In this document: positions 38,388-52,148 of the stretch, one piece after another
How positions within the stretch are numbered: the first letter of the stretch is position 1
How the letters are laid out: each line of letters opens with the position of its first letter
NCBI RefSeq assembly: GCF_035594125.1
Contig: NC_087181.1
Span: forward strand, 8,373,817-8,437,816
Length of the DNA stretch: 64,000 nt
Origin: Scylla paramamosain
Taxonomy: Eukaryota; Arthropoda; Malacostraca; Decapoda; Portunidae
Direction: 5' to 3'
Notes under the pieces: generated by a model
Told to the model about the DNA's origin: nothing
The model's database searches: none
The model's input: only the letters and a program-made list of their open reading frames with translations
Program-made: the position numbers and the translations under genes

Positions 38388-40801
38388 ATAGGTTTTAACT
38401 GGTGCAACAGGCTGTTGGAAGTAGCACCGGTGGTGGGATGAACGAAGTCGTGCCACAGATGCACGAGTTTGTGCCGAGCAATGGCGTCCCGTAAGTTAAC
38501 ATCTGAAGACCTCTCTAATGTTATCATAACTGTACATGGAGGGATAAGAGGAAGCAGAGAAACGGCGGCGTGCACTGTACTGTCAGTTATTTTGATGACT
38601 TCTTTATAATTAGGAGAATTTTTGTTATCAAAACGATCCTTGATATGAAACGCTATACGTTGCAGGGTGGCGTGATGCGGCACCATGTCCGCTAAAACTG
38701 ACAGCCATTCGCTGCTATAGTTAATCCCTGACTCCTTTATAAGGTCTATTATTTCCTGCAGAACCATGGCTTTATTTGCAAGGCTGCCCTGATTCACCAG
38801 CCACAAAAGGTGACAAAGCATGTTCCTATGCGGTTCAAAACGCGTTTCATGTCCAGGCATATTATTTTGAAGAATACACCTGATGTCCCCTTCTTTGTTT
38901 GCATCTAGTTGTTCAATGATGTGTTGCGCTGCGAAAAAGTCCTGGAAACCTTTGTGTGGGAAAAAGTATTCTTCCTTAGGCACCATATAAACCACCTTTC
39001 GCCTCATTGAATAAAACGCAGGCATCACCTCATTTCTAGGTAAACCTTGGCTAGTGCAGCATGAACTCAATAGATCTTCATCATTTCCTGTTAGATAAAT
39101 CCGATTCTCAAGGAGTCCTTTTAGTGCTACTTCATAAACCACCTTTAGCACAGTATCTACTTTCTTCTGGATGCATTTGCTTTCAGGCAATGTACGGTGT
39201 AGTCGACTTAGCAACTTCTGTGTACACCATACGTGAATTAAACTGTATAGCTGAGACTGAGTTAGATTATCTGTAATAGATGTTGGCTTGTAGTGAAAAA
39301 CAACAGCTAGAAAAAGTAAGTTAAGAGGGAGCCGGAAAAGTTCCATCCAACCAATTTTTTTCATAACATCCTTCAGGTGGGAAATGCATTTGTCAGAGTT
39401 TTTGGGATGGTCGGTATCATCGGATACATTTTCGGTTAGCCACTCGTAATGTTTTACAACAAGATGAGTCCTCTCTTCTTGGGAAATGCCAACTAGTCTC
39501 ACTTCGAAAATCTGGTAGTTACCAGGTATTTTGCGCTTGAAGTCCAGAACTCTGTCAGGCCGTGATGTACACACAAAAGTAAAGTTACCACATTCTTTTC
39601 CCTCACTTAATATGTTTTTCACGAGTTTGTCTGAGACGTCATTCATTTCATCTAAACCATCGACAAGGAACATGACTTTGCACGTTTTTAAGAGTGGTAC
39701 AAGGTAGCTTCCGTATTTAATGTAAAACCGAGGTAAGACTTGCTTCAGCAGCTCATCAAGCGTGGATATATTCTCTTCTCGGCATACGACCCGCAAGAGA
39801 AGATCATAGTGATCAAGTCCCTCCATTCGGCGATCACATTCATCTTTGAGCCACTCAGACACAAGGAAGGTAATTAAGGTGGTCTTGCCACTCCCAGCGT
39901 CACCTTCAATCAGCAGGATTTGTGGATGCTTTACCCCAGGATGTGAGAGCGTTGTCTTTACTTTTATAACCTTTAAAATCTCAAGATATTCAATATGGTT
40001 ATTATCTTCTTTAACCATATCAGTTTTTGAAAATAAAGTTTGAACGTCAACTATGTTGTTTTCGTGTCCACTCAGAAAATGGAGTGGGTCAAGGTATTTA
40101 GCAAGATTGAGATGGTTTTGAAGCTCATTTTTAGCTTCCTCCTTGAAATGTGGCAGTTCTATGTTTGCTGTTCTTTGCTGTATTTCCTTTCTGGTATCAC
40201 TAATAGCTTCCAGCACCTCCCCCTTCTTACTTGCAAACTCGTCTTCATCCCTCTCATATCTAGTTTTCGTAGCTTCCAAGGTTTTCATTAGGAGCTTTGT
40301 TAGTGTATCTATTTCTTTATTGAAATCTTCTTCATTATGAATCTTTGGAATCTTTTTATGAATAATATTATTACGTCTGCATTTAATCTTCCATACGAAA
40401 TACTCCATCTCGGTGCTTTCAGTTGACCATTGTTTGTCGTCATCAGAGACCTTCTCACAGGCGTTTCTTATTATTTTGCAAAGAAGGCTAATGTCACAAT
40501 TGTCGCACGATGGATCATCTTCCAATTGTTCTAATTCTGTTGAATTAAAGAGCTTTTTCAGATGCTTATCGCGTTTCTCGTGTAGTTCTTTTGAATCCAA
40601 AGGTTTCATTTTTTTCATAATTCTTATGTTGAAGTTCGCTGTAGATTCTTGTGGGAGATTCCTTAAGTACTCGTCGAGGGGGACAGTGGACGATTTTCCG
40701 TCCGTCCCACATCTCATGATGTACGTTAACACTACCTCGCCAGTTTTCTCGAAGATGTCCCTGTACTCCTTGAAGAACCAGTCTTTCGGTGCAGACGCCA
40801 T
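38388..40801 (-). CDS. HEPN-NACHT protein, main coding exon (804 codons plus 2 bases)
   Basis: Starts at 40,801 in a strong context (CACCATGG) with an in-frame TGA 18 bases upstream. Residues 1-180 resemble a DZIP3-type HEPN domain: CDISLLCKIIRNAC (about 100-115) and the R-x4-H motif RNNIIH (143-148), the RNase signature of HEPN proteins. A coiled-coil-like charged segment follows (175-235). The NACHT domain has Walker A EGDAGSGKTTL (299-309), Walker B VMFLVDGLDE (376-385), a sensor-like CTSRPDR (411-417) and the late FPHKGFQDFFAA (614-625). The C-terminal part (640-804) begins repeat-like modules (ITDSTV...LPLIPPCTVMITL). The apparent stop TAA lies inside the donor CCTAT/GTAAGT (38,388/38,387), so the protein continues in further exons. 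Likely role, by family: STAND-type NTPase sensor in innate or RNA defence, cytosolic. Function in this animal is inferred. No break is seen. Confidence 0.92.
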
Positions 40802-40850
40802 GGTGCATTCTTCACTATAGATTCATGATTGTGTTGTATCTGCAACAGAT
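40802..40850 (-). promoter_or_regulatory. 5' untranslated segment with splice acceptor-like site
   Basis: On the minus strand ATTATCTGTTGCAG ends at 40,840, a good 3' splice site, followed by 38 bases of 5' UTR before the start codon. A 5' non-coding exon probably lies further right; I could not locate it. Confidence 0.5.
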
Positions 40851-41052
40851 AATTTTCCATCAGTAATGATTAATTTGTTAGTGCCATTAGATATAAACTT
40901 TGCTTTGTCATCATGAAACCAGTTTATCGATCATATTTAAGTATAGTGACTGCAAATTTTACCATAATGTTTTTAGAAGCATTCTCTAGATATTTTCATT
41001 TAATTTCTCTACATATCTACTGGTACTGGCTTGACCGAATTCCTCTTCCTGT

Positions 41053-42293
<1,241 letters not shown>

Positions 42294-42559
42294 TCCGGAA
42301 CCTCTGCGTTTCTTCGACGCGGGTGCGGAGGTGTAGCATTTGTTATCTAAAAAAAAGCTGTTTCGGATACTTATGCGGATCTTTAGTTATATAACGACGT
42401 GGATGTGGATAGTAATGCAGATAGTATTTTCACTACGAATGTTCCACAGAGGCGGAGGCGGATATCGATATATCACTAATACACACCTATAACTTGGTTT
42501 TCTGCTTCGCTTGAAATGGCTTGGCACTCACTTGGGGATGAGCCAAACTCCGGCTCACC

Positions 42560-42955
42560 GTAACCCTCGCCAACAGCGGGACAGGCCTCTGGAATCTAGC
42601 AACTTTCATTTATGCCGCTGACGGGGATGATATAAAAAAAAAAATCATAGCTAAAGTTAATGAAAATAATGAGAAAATTTAGGATCTTATGGATCAAGCT
42701 GGTTTGCAAGAGGCGATGGTAAAAGATTCAGTATATGAAGAAGAAGTTAATTCATTCTTCACCAAGCTAGAAGTCACTAAAGAAACCCCCAAAAGGGAAA
42801 ACAAAGAAACAGGGTTTAAACTGACCTCTTACAATGGCGACTTGACCAGGTGGTTAGAATGAACGTTTCATCCATCAAAACAAGGACGTAACAGACATCC
42901 AAAAACTCGCCAGTTAGAGAGGGAGTTAGCTCAACTATAGTATTAGGATTCAAAC
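42560..42955 (+). pseudogene. BEL/Pao-type gag fragment, 5' part
   Basis: Plus frame with LQEAMVKDSVYEEEVNSFFT, then ETGFKLTSYNGDLTRWLE and, after a TGA where a tryptophan would be expected, FHPSKQGRN. This resembles the gag region of Pao elements in which a LPxFxGD...W..F segment follows an acidic helix. It stops at TIVLGFKL, where a BS-like element begins, and appears to resume at 44,926. The match is from memory and short. Confidence 0.5.
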
Positions 42956-43165
42956 TTTTTTTTTTTTATGTAAAAGGGTCACTGGCCAAAGGCAACAAAA
43001 AAAAAAAAATGTATAAAAAAAAAGGAACACTTAATGCCAGTTCCCATAGGTATCCCAAATAGAACAAATAGAAAAAACCAATAATGGAGGGAAAGTGTCT
43101 TGAAACCTCTCTCTTGAAAGAATTCAAGTCAAAAGAAGGAGGAAACAGAGTTCCAGGCCCGTACC
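42956..43165 (-). mobile_element. BS-like non-LTR copy L (3' end only)
   Basis: T-rich start, then the complement of the 3' UTR (GGCCAAAGGCAACAAAAA) and the last C-terminal codons. Only about 200 bp remain. Confidence 0.75.
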
Positions 43166-43788
43166 AAGAGTCATGAAGGTTTAGCGACGAAGGTCAAAGG
43201 GAAGGATGATGCGTACTGAGAGTCAGTAGCATTTTTGGAACGAAGGTTTGCTGGAGAGACGAAGGGAAGGCAAGGTCTATCCTGTGTCTTCTGGTTTATC
43301 TTCGAGGAAAAAATAAATATATATATATTTTCGAAATTTGGCGTGGCAAATAGTTTTGATTCAGTTAAAACAACCTGAGAAAGTATTTTTCTAATTGGAA
43401 AGTCGCATATTATAGTTGCTGGGAATATGTTTGTCTTTTTTAGAGCAACAGCATGAGCCTTCAATGCACAGAGGAATCAGCCAGGCGGAAATATTCGTCC
43501 TTCACCACCTGCCTTTTTCTACGACTTTATTTTGTTTTCACGGGTAACTAACACTGAACTTACCATTACTGTAATTGTTTTCTTTATTGAGCACGTTACG
43601 TAAACATGTAAAGGACGAGACAGATGCCTTTGATGGATCGAGAACAGGGAGTGCAAAACAGTGGGTGGTCAGGGCGTCTAGTATGGCTGTAATAGTACTT
43701 TGTGTGGATACGCATTGCATCTGGTAGGTGAAAGCTAGGCTGCACTGTGTGCGTGTGCATTATATCTGGTAGATGGAAGCTAGGCTGC

Positions 43789-43843
<55 letters not shown>

Positions 43844-44085
43844 ACTAAACCACGGGTTCTCAACCAGAGGGGAATTTAATTTAAGGGGGATTGGAACCAC
43901 AAATTAGCAAAGTCAAACTGTTAGAATGTTGATCTTTTTATTGCCTTTGAGCTCCCCAGGGCGGCACAAAATTCAATATGCATTGGTTACCTACTGAAAG
44001 CAGCCTATCAATCCGTTCACCACAAGGATTTTCAGTATTATATGCATTATATACAATGAAGAAGATAGGGTGACAATATAAACAG
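43166..44085. other. Non-coding stretch with a two-copy minisatellite and (TG)n
   Basis: No recognised gene. A 45-bp unit (GCATCTGGTAGGTGAAAGC...) occurs twice at about 43,711-43,795 and runs into (TG)n at 43,791-43,842. A minus open frame at 43,464-43,171 has no recognisable domain. Confidence 0.5.
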
Positions 44086-44322
44086 AGAGAGAAAGGTGAG
44101 GAAAAGGTCAGGGATGTTGGGTGTATCTCCAAGACGGTCAGGAATATGAGTAGTGTGTTGTACCAGTTGCTTTAGGTCGTGGAGGTTAGCAAAGGCTAGT
44201 TCACCAGGATGGTCAGTGAACGGAGAGGAAAGCCAAAGCTGGTGAACAAATCTCCAAGTTTTCAAGAAAGAAGATCTCCGCAAAAGGGAAGAGTCAAGAT
44301 GTGCTCCACTTTTAAGTTAAGT
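44086..44322 (-). mobile_element. BS-like non-LTR copy M, endonuclease part 1
   Basis: Minus frame [36 protein letters not shown] and [12 protein letters not shown]. Truncated on the left. On the right it is interrupted at AAG/TA by the Tigger-like element. Confidence 0.82.
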
Positions 44323-44323
44323 A

Positions 44324-44777
44324 CAGTAAAATCCCTCTTATCCGGCATTCGAGTATCCGGCAGCTTCAAGTATCCGGCACATTTTTTCCCCGAGCCTTAA
44401 AATCAATAAAAAATCAATTTGTACTCATAAAATCGATTAAAATTCCCGCGCGAGGCATACTTTGTCCTCTCGCCACCAGAGCGCACTGCTTCGCGCCATC
44501 CGCAGCCCACTGCACTGTGTTTACTCAGTGACTCAGTCCCACGTGTGCACTGTTTATCGCCTGACACCTTCATCATGCCTAAAGTTGTAGAAAAGAGGAA
44601 ACGTGTTGTGCTTACATTTAAGCAGCTGATCAGATCAGCTGCTGATTAAGATCAGCTGATCTTTGTTATGGTAAGATGCGTGAGTGTAGGATGGTGATTG
44701 TGGACATAATTTCACTTCTATTCAAGTATCCGGCATGTCGGCGGTCCCGCTGATGCCGGATAAGAGGGATTTTACTG
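44324..44777. mobile_element. Tigger/pogo-type (Tc1/mariner) non-autonomous element
   Basis: Perfect terminal inverted repeats CAGTAAAATCCCTCTTATCC... and its complement, at least 25 bp, flanked by TA on both sides (44,322-44,323 and 44,778-44,779). The uninterrupted BS-like sequence at this point elsewhere (for example near 35,938) reads AAGTTAAGTAGTC, confirming a TA target duplication. The inside keeps a short start MPKVVEKRKRVVLTFKQL, the N-terminus typical of Tigger transposases. It then runs into AGCTGATC-type repeats, so it is an internally deleted derivative. Confidence 0.9.
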
Positions 44778-44779
44778 TA

Positions 44780-44912
44780 GTCAAATGAGGATAGAAAAAG
44801 TAGGAGGGAACAGAAGAGGGGCTACTGTCAGCTGCCTTAAACACCTGTGTTTTGGTGAGGAAAAGAAGATGACGTCTAGTAAAGGAAAGGTGGTGTTCTA
44901 CAGATTGAAAAC
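44780..44912 (-). mobile_element. BS-like non-LTR copy M, endonuclease part 2
   Basis: Minus sequence SVEHHLSFTRRHLLFLTKTQ and VPSYFFYPH, the start of the endonuclease. About 150 bp expected between parts 1 and 2 are missing beside the Tigger-like insertion. Confidence 0.8.
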
Positions 44913-45070
44913 TTGAGGCATCCAACTATGAACCCACCATTCAACAACTAAAAGATAATTATGGCAGTGAAAATATGATCAGGTATGCCTTGATGACCGA
45001 GTTAGTCGGTTTACAAAGGCCCTATTAACAAAGATTCTTAGCCTTTGTGTCAGCCTTCTCCTTAGACTTG
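44913..45070 (+). pseudogene. BEL/Pao-type gag fragment, 3' part
   Basis: Plus frame SNYEPTIQQLKDNYGSENMI and RYALMTELVGLQRPY, resembling the LKxRFG...I segment that follows the GxxLS segment in Pao gag proteins. Its start continues the fragment broken at 42,955. Confidence 0.5.
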
Positions 45071-46126
45071 TGTGTTTCAGCCTTCTTCTTAGACTTGTGC
45101 TTATCTCCTAAGCGTGTTTAAAGTTGCACTGAGCCTTGGCTGAGCCAAACTCTTAATCCCCAGTATGAAATGGTGAAAAAGCAAAACAGTAAAATCTTAT
45201 ATTTCTCAATTTCGAGTTGATAGTGCAATCTTTTTACATTTTTTTAATAAAAAAAAATAGTAATTTATCATAAATTCTGTAAGGATATGAACGCATGAAT
45301 TAATAAGCAAATTAGATCCTCCACAAGGCGCGTGTATTTTGTCTCGGTGTTTACATCCTTGGGGTGTTGCCCCACCACTTCCACTCAGTAGCGCCTCTTT
45401 CTTGTCCTTTTTCTTTAATATGGAAGAGATGATGATCCCTAAGGCCGAAAAGGCCAATAGAGGAAACCCAGCTGGACCGATGGCGAGACTTTCTTTCCTC
45501 CTGCGGTCATTATTTTGAGGAAAGATGTAGCCTAAAGGGGTTCACTCATTCAGTGGCACAAAAAAAGCTGCATGGGGCTTTATTACTAAAAAAGATAAAT
45601 GAGACACACCAACACCAGGCCACAGGAAGGGCCAAGGTCATTATTGCCGCAGAGCTGCATTTCCCATTGGCTAAATAGCACTGTAATTATTACTTTCATT
45701 ACTAGTGTCAGCGCATCACTCCATCCTTCCTGTAGGTTCTCCAGAGTATCTCCAGCCACATTTGTCACAAATAGCATGCACGTCTAGTCTATATATTTTC
45801 AACAGTTCAGAGTCACTCAGGTCACCAAGAACATCCTTATGGAGCTGATAATCCTTGAGGTGGGTTGGGCTCGACGTTCGGCCATCTTTGCCTGCTTAGT
45901 CAAGGCTTTGCCTTGACTTAAATCTTAGCCAGGAGGTTAACAACCTCCAGACCTGTCTTAAGTCTTAAGTTTGTTATCAGTTTAGTTATCAATCTACCTA
46001 ATCTTGTTTTGCAACCACTGCTTGCAAACAGTGTGGGATCACCGAACTGTCATTGAGTGCTTGAAGTGGTCAGAACTTAAGAATGTTTGTTGACTGGCGC
46101 AGTTTTTGCTCAGGAGTTACTCTGAA
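45071..46126. other. Non-coding stretch before the Merlin relic
   Basis: Contains one arm (45,410-45,575) of an inverted repeat whose partner is at 47,222-47,405. No gene recognised. Direct duplication of a 27-bp phrase (CAGCCTTCTCCTTAGACTTG) at about 45,050-45,100. Confidence 0.5.
45410..45575 (+). repeat. Inverted repeat, left arm (around the Merlin relic)
   Basis: Shares AAAAGGCCAATAGAGGAAAC and CCAGCTGGACCGATG with the complement of 47,222-47,405, about 85% identical by eye over 155 bp. Confidence 0.8.
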
Positions 46127-46651
46127 CTAACTCAGGAAGCAGGAACGTATTGGTGGCGACGGTGTAGTGGTTAAAATTGATGAAACTTTTTTGTGAAAAG
46201 GAAATACGAGCGCAGCTGCCAACAAAGTAATGTGGGGTTGTTTGGGAAGATCGAAAAAGTCAATGAAAAGAAGTTCACTGTCCTTACCTAGAGAAGAACA
46301 AAACAGAAGTGCTGGTACATTGATATCCCTCATTAAAAAGTACATCCTGCCAGGAACAATAATAGTGAGCGATGGCTGGAAGGCACACAGATCACTAGCC
46401 AACGAGGGGTAAGCTCATTGGGTCGTCAATCACGCCGAAATTTTGTTCACGCGGATAATGAACAAGTCCACACTCAAAATATCGGACGACAGTGGCTGGA
46501 CGTAAAGGAGTGGACAAAACGACCCTACATAAAAAGCGAATATTTTGATCAATACTTTCCCCATTATTTATTTCTGAAGGAAAATAATCACCACCGTCAC
46601 CACCATTTCTTTATGGTTGCTGTTCACCTCTACCCACCGCAGTCAACGTGA
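46127..46651 (+). pseudogene. Merlin (ISXO2/IS1016-like) transposase pseudogene
   Basis: Frames in series give VKIDETFL (first catalytic aspartate), a KRKYERSCQQ-like stretch, EEQNRSAGTLISLIKKYILP, GTIIVSDGWKAHRSLANEG (second aspartate), AHWVVNHAE, VHADNEQVHTQNIGRQWLDV and HYLFLKE. The residue expected as the last catalytic glutamate in QNIE is glycine here. Stops and at least two frameshifts are present. Merlin-family DDE enzymes are typically about 270 residues or more; the N-terminal zinc-ribbon part is not seen. Confidence 0.78.
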
Positions 46652-46799
46652 CAATCTGCAGAGCGTCCTGCGCCACCTATACCAGTTGAGAAGATAGAAA
46701 AGCTCAAAGTTGGCTTCGAGGCTGAGTCAGAAGCTGGACCCTCAACTTCTTAAGGTATTTTTAATTCTTAAGGTATTTTTAATTAAGTAATTACTATTG

Positions 46800-47035
46800 G
46801 TATGTAGTTGTATAGGTTACAAAATGTTACGTTACGTTGGTTTACATTACAGGAGGATTCAGGAGGCTTCATCCTCCCTGTTAGGAGGTTACAAAATGTT
46901 AGGTTAGGTTAGTTTACCTTATGGGGGTTCCAGGGGGAGTGCGAAGCCCCTCCGTTTATCAGGTTACAAAATGTTAGGTTAATTTACCTTATGGAAGGGT
47001 ACAGTAGCCCCCGTTAGGTAAAATTAGGCTTAGAA
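46800..47035 (+). repeat. About 75-bp minisatellite, three copies, with TTAGG units
   Basis: Units begin GGTTACAAAATGTTA(G/C)GTTA and continue to TTTAC(C/A)TTA; starts near 46,812, 46,886 and 46,962. One copy contains TTAGGTTAGGTTAG, the arthropod telomere repeat unit. Confidence 0.8.
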
Positions 47036-47221
47036 ACCCATATTATAGTCAAATTTGCTCTCCAGTTCTTAAAATTTCCGAAAAATATTAATTTTTCCCG
47101 TAGACTTTTCTCGAAGGCCGAATTTCACTCGTATTTGCTTCCCCCACCCGAAAATCTCGCATTCTCACCGGGCCCCTATGCTTGCTGGCTATAGTGAAAA
47201 AAAAAAATAGAGGATAGGAAT

Positions 47222-47405
47222 ATTGGCTGAAGAAACAAAATTTACCTTTTTTTTTTTGTGCCGCTGAGTGAGTGAAACCCTTCAGGTTGCATCTTTCCTC
47301 ATATAACGACTGGATGTGAAAGAAAAAATCTCGTCATCGGTCCAGCTGGGTTTCCTCTATTGGCCTTTTCGTCTTTAAAGGCCATCATCTCCTCCATACT
47401 AAAGA
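47222..47405 (-). repeat. Inverted repeat, right arm
   Basis: Complement of 45,410-45,575. Its outer edge on the minus strand is preceded by TGTTTTCTTTAG. Confidence 0.8.
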
Positions 47406-47429
47406 AAACAGACAGGAAAGGAGGATCTG

Positions 47430-47788
47430 CTGAGTGGGAGTACTGGAACAATGGCTCAAGGGCGTGAACAATGAGACAAAGCAGAACCCAATTTGCTTAT
47501 ATAAAAAAAAATAAAAAAAAATATGCGCGTGAAAAAAGTGTCGAACAGTTCATTGGCAATGTGTTCCTCACAGAGACCGCAGCAGCCTTAACTACTCCTC
47601 CCTCCTTGAGTGGGAGTACTGGAACAATGGCTCAAGGGCGTGAACAATGAGACAAAGCAGAACCTAATTTGCTTATATAAAAAAAAAAAAAAAAAAAAAT
47701 ATGCGCGTGAAAAAAAGTGTCGTACAGTTCATTGGCTATGTGTTCCTCACAGAGACCACAGCAGCCGTAACTACTCCTCCCTCCTTGA
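47430..47788 (+). repeat. Two-copy tandem duplication, about 178-bp unit
   Basis: GAGTGGGAGTACTGGAACAA starts at 47,432 and again at 47,608. The units differ mainly in the length of an internal A-run. Confidence 0.92.
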
Positions 47789-48225
47789 AGTTTATGGTAT
47801 TTAGAAGTGAATAGCTGGTCTTCCTGGTCTTCAAGACCTTGTGATATTGTCAGTTGAATAAAAGCAATCGTATAGGGCCGATTCTTTGCTTTTTTTTTTT
47901 TTTTTTCTGCAGCAGTGAGGTAAAGAATATATTTTTGGAATTTTTTCTGTAGGTATCATAGGCTATGCAACATCAGCAAGAGCAAGATGAATATGGTGAC
48001 CATCACAACAACAGCAGAAGGCAGCTTCCTATTTATTTTGTGGTAAGAGGTGGTATTTGGTCCTATTTTAGTTTTCCCCATCCAAAAACCGCACTTTGCA
48101 CTAGGTCCCCAACATGGGACCAGGAGCCCAAAAATATAGGAAATGTAACTTTTCTTAATATTTACTCCTTTTTTGCCATTAGTTATGTGTTCCATTATAT
48201 GAGAATTCACTATACAAGTGTATTG

Positions 48226-48749
<524 letters not shown>

Positions 48750-49020
48750 CCCACATGAAGGTCTATCTGTTCCTTGAATGATAACTTTGGTATCATTCGA
48801 GTTAGATGAGGAAAGTGGTGAGAAGGAAGAAGAGAAGGATGACAACATTGGATTGCAGAGTGACCTAAATTTTGGTGAAGCAAAAGACACTCCGCTATGC
48901 CACATCTCATAAAACAAAGGGAACTCCATGATCTTGTAAGGGATCTACAACAACTGAAGAATAATAAGGCAGAGCAGCTAGGTTCTTATCTTCAACAGTG
49001 GAATCTCCTATAAGCTGATG
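48750..49020 (+). pseudogene. Fragment of an arthropod repetitive coding element
   Basis: An acidic stretch (ELDEESGEKEEEKDDN) is followed by CHLI and, across a frame break, RELHDLVRDL, KAEQLGSYLQQWNLL. I recognise the LNDLVRDL...KAELLGSRLQQWNLL block as a widespread repetitive coding unit in arthropod genomes, of uncertain transposon class. It is cut at 49,020 by the next element. Confidence 0.45.
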
Positions 49021-51090
49021 TACTCTAGTAATGTAATGTAAGTAGGATTATAGGATTATTAAATCCTATAATATCTACGATAGTAGTGTAGAAATGTATC
49101 AGTATTTATTACCTGTAGAATGCAATGTGTGACTAGTAAGAGGACAACATGTGTCTCTTAAATTTGTCTTTAAAAGATGATAGGCTGGGTGAGTGTTTGA
49201 TATGACATGGTATATTATTCTATATTTTAGGTCCTTGATACATTAGTGAATGTTTGTATAATGTTAAATTGGGTCTGGGTATATTTAGTGAGTACTGGTT
49301 TGTGGTTAGGTAATTGTGTACAGCTATCATTGTATTGTATTGTATTGTATTGTAGTTACTAGAATATATTCTTTGGTACATGTAAGATGCAACACTGAGT
49401 TTTGATAAGTCAGCAAGGTTTAAGATATTTAGTTGTTTAAATAGTGGGGGTGTATGTTCACTGTAATCACTGTTGGTAATTATTCTGATAATTTTTTTAT
49501 ATAGAACATTAAGACTGTACAGATGACAAGGTTAAGTTTGGGACCAAATGAGATTACAGTAGTTGAGATGAGGATATATGTGGGTGTAATACAAACATTT
49601 AAGAACATTATTTGGGGCAAGATGTTTTATTTTGTGGAGGAATGGAATAGTTCTTTATAATTTTAGACATAGGTTGGATAAGTGTTGCTTAAAAGTTAGA
49701 TTTTTGTCAAAAGTTATTCCAAGGAATTTAATTTTCTTTATTTGTGAGATGTCATCATTTAGTATAGTTAGATTGGGTAAAGGTTGATAGTAGGTAATAG
49801 TTTTGGTAAATAGCATGTAGTAAGTTTTAGAGGTATTAACAGTAAGTTTATTAGCTAAGCACCAGTTTGAAAATTTTTTAAATTCTATATTTGCCTTGTT
49901 AATTAGCTTGGTTGGTTTTCCTCCTGTCATATAAAGTGTTGAATCATCCGCAAATAATATAGTATGAAGTTTATCAGATACATTGGAGATATCATTAATG
50001 TATAGGAGAAAGCGTATAGGTCCCAGTATACTTCCTTGTGGTACTCCTAGGTTTACAGTTTTCATTGGGGATAATGTAATGTTGATAGCAGTATACTGTT
50101 GTCTGTTATTTAAATAAGACTTAAATCAGTCATGGATTCATCCACGGATACCATAGTGATACTTTTTTTTTTTAGGAGAATTTTGTGTTGGACTGGGTCA
50201 AAGGCATTGCAGAAGTCGATGAAAATGGAAATGATGGATTTGTTATTATTGAGAGCTGTGTAAAGATCAGATGTAGAGGGGTTTAATGCATCAAAAGTGC
50301 TTCTTAACCTTGGTCTAAAACCAAATTGTATGTTATTTCAAATTTCCATTTTGTTTAAAAATAGTAGTAGTTGGTTTTTCATTAACGATTCAAATATTTT
50401 TGAGAAGATTGGTAATATGGAGATAGGTCTGTAATTTGATACATCTTTCTTGCAACCTGTTTTATGAATTGGAATTATTTTACCAAGTTTTAACCTGTCA
50501 GGGAAGACATCTGTATTGATTGATTGGTTGAAAAGAATAGTAAGAGATATGGCAAGTATGTCTTTGTTTTCTTTAATGATATCAACTGGTATCTCATCTG
50601 AGTGTCCTTTTTTTATTTTTAAGAGCAGATATAACTTTTGTTGTATCATGATTTGTAATAGGGTTATCACCATGGAGTGTGGGTAGTTTCCACAGAGAAA
50701 AGAGTTATAATGGATTTCTGTGGGTGGCAATTTGTGAGCGAGCTCAGGGGTAATATTTGAAAAATAGTCATTAAATGCTTCTGATATTTCAAGTGGGGTG
50801 TTCTTAATTTGATTGTTATGTACAACTGAGTTGACTGTTGAGTTTTTGGTATTAGAGTTTGAGAGTTCGTTTATTGTATTCCACAACTTAATAGTACTTA
50901 AACGAAAGTCCAAGAATCTTTGTAGGTAGTAGTTTTTCTTAGTGAGTTTAATGATGTTAGACAGTTTCTGCAGTTTTATAATAAGAAAAGTTAATCATTC
51001 CTAATTTATATGCTTTATATAGAGTGAATTTATGTTGGATAGATTTGATGATCCCTTGGGTGATCCATGGCTTTTGTAGTCTTTGTTGAT
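49021..51090 (-). mobile_element. Second-type non-LTR retrotransposon (CR1/Jockey group), minus strand
   Basis: Minus strand from KPWITQGIIKSIQHKF at about 51,070, through 50,913-50,338 (ISEAFNDYFSNI, IIPIHKTGCKKDVSNYRPIS, FSKIFESLMKNQLLLF) and a gap with breaks. It continues at 50,065-49,655 (LGVPQGSILGPIRFLLYIND, catalytic ILFADDSTLYMT, KKIKFLGITFDKNLTF) to a C-terminal tail FKDKFKRHMLSSY near 49,160. Palm catalytic FADD is kept, but stops and frameshifts break it. Its protein is unlike the BS-like copies and the CR1-like one at 12-13 kb. The 3' end carries ATTAC/ATTACATT-like repeats rather than poly(A). Confidence 0.82.

Positions 51091-52148
<1,058 letters not shown>

Noticed and set aside
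38384..40801. Reading the 805-codon frame as a complete single-exon gene or retrogene
   Set aside because: The stop lies in a consensus donor, the body resembles NLR proteins that continue with repeats, and matching exons follow; no poly(A) trace lies downstream.
49655..50913. Assigning this RT to the BS-like family
   Set aside because: The motifs (FADDSTLYM, LGITFDKNLTF) and the 3' end differ clearly from the YADDTTLHF copies.
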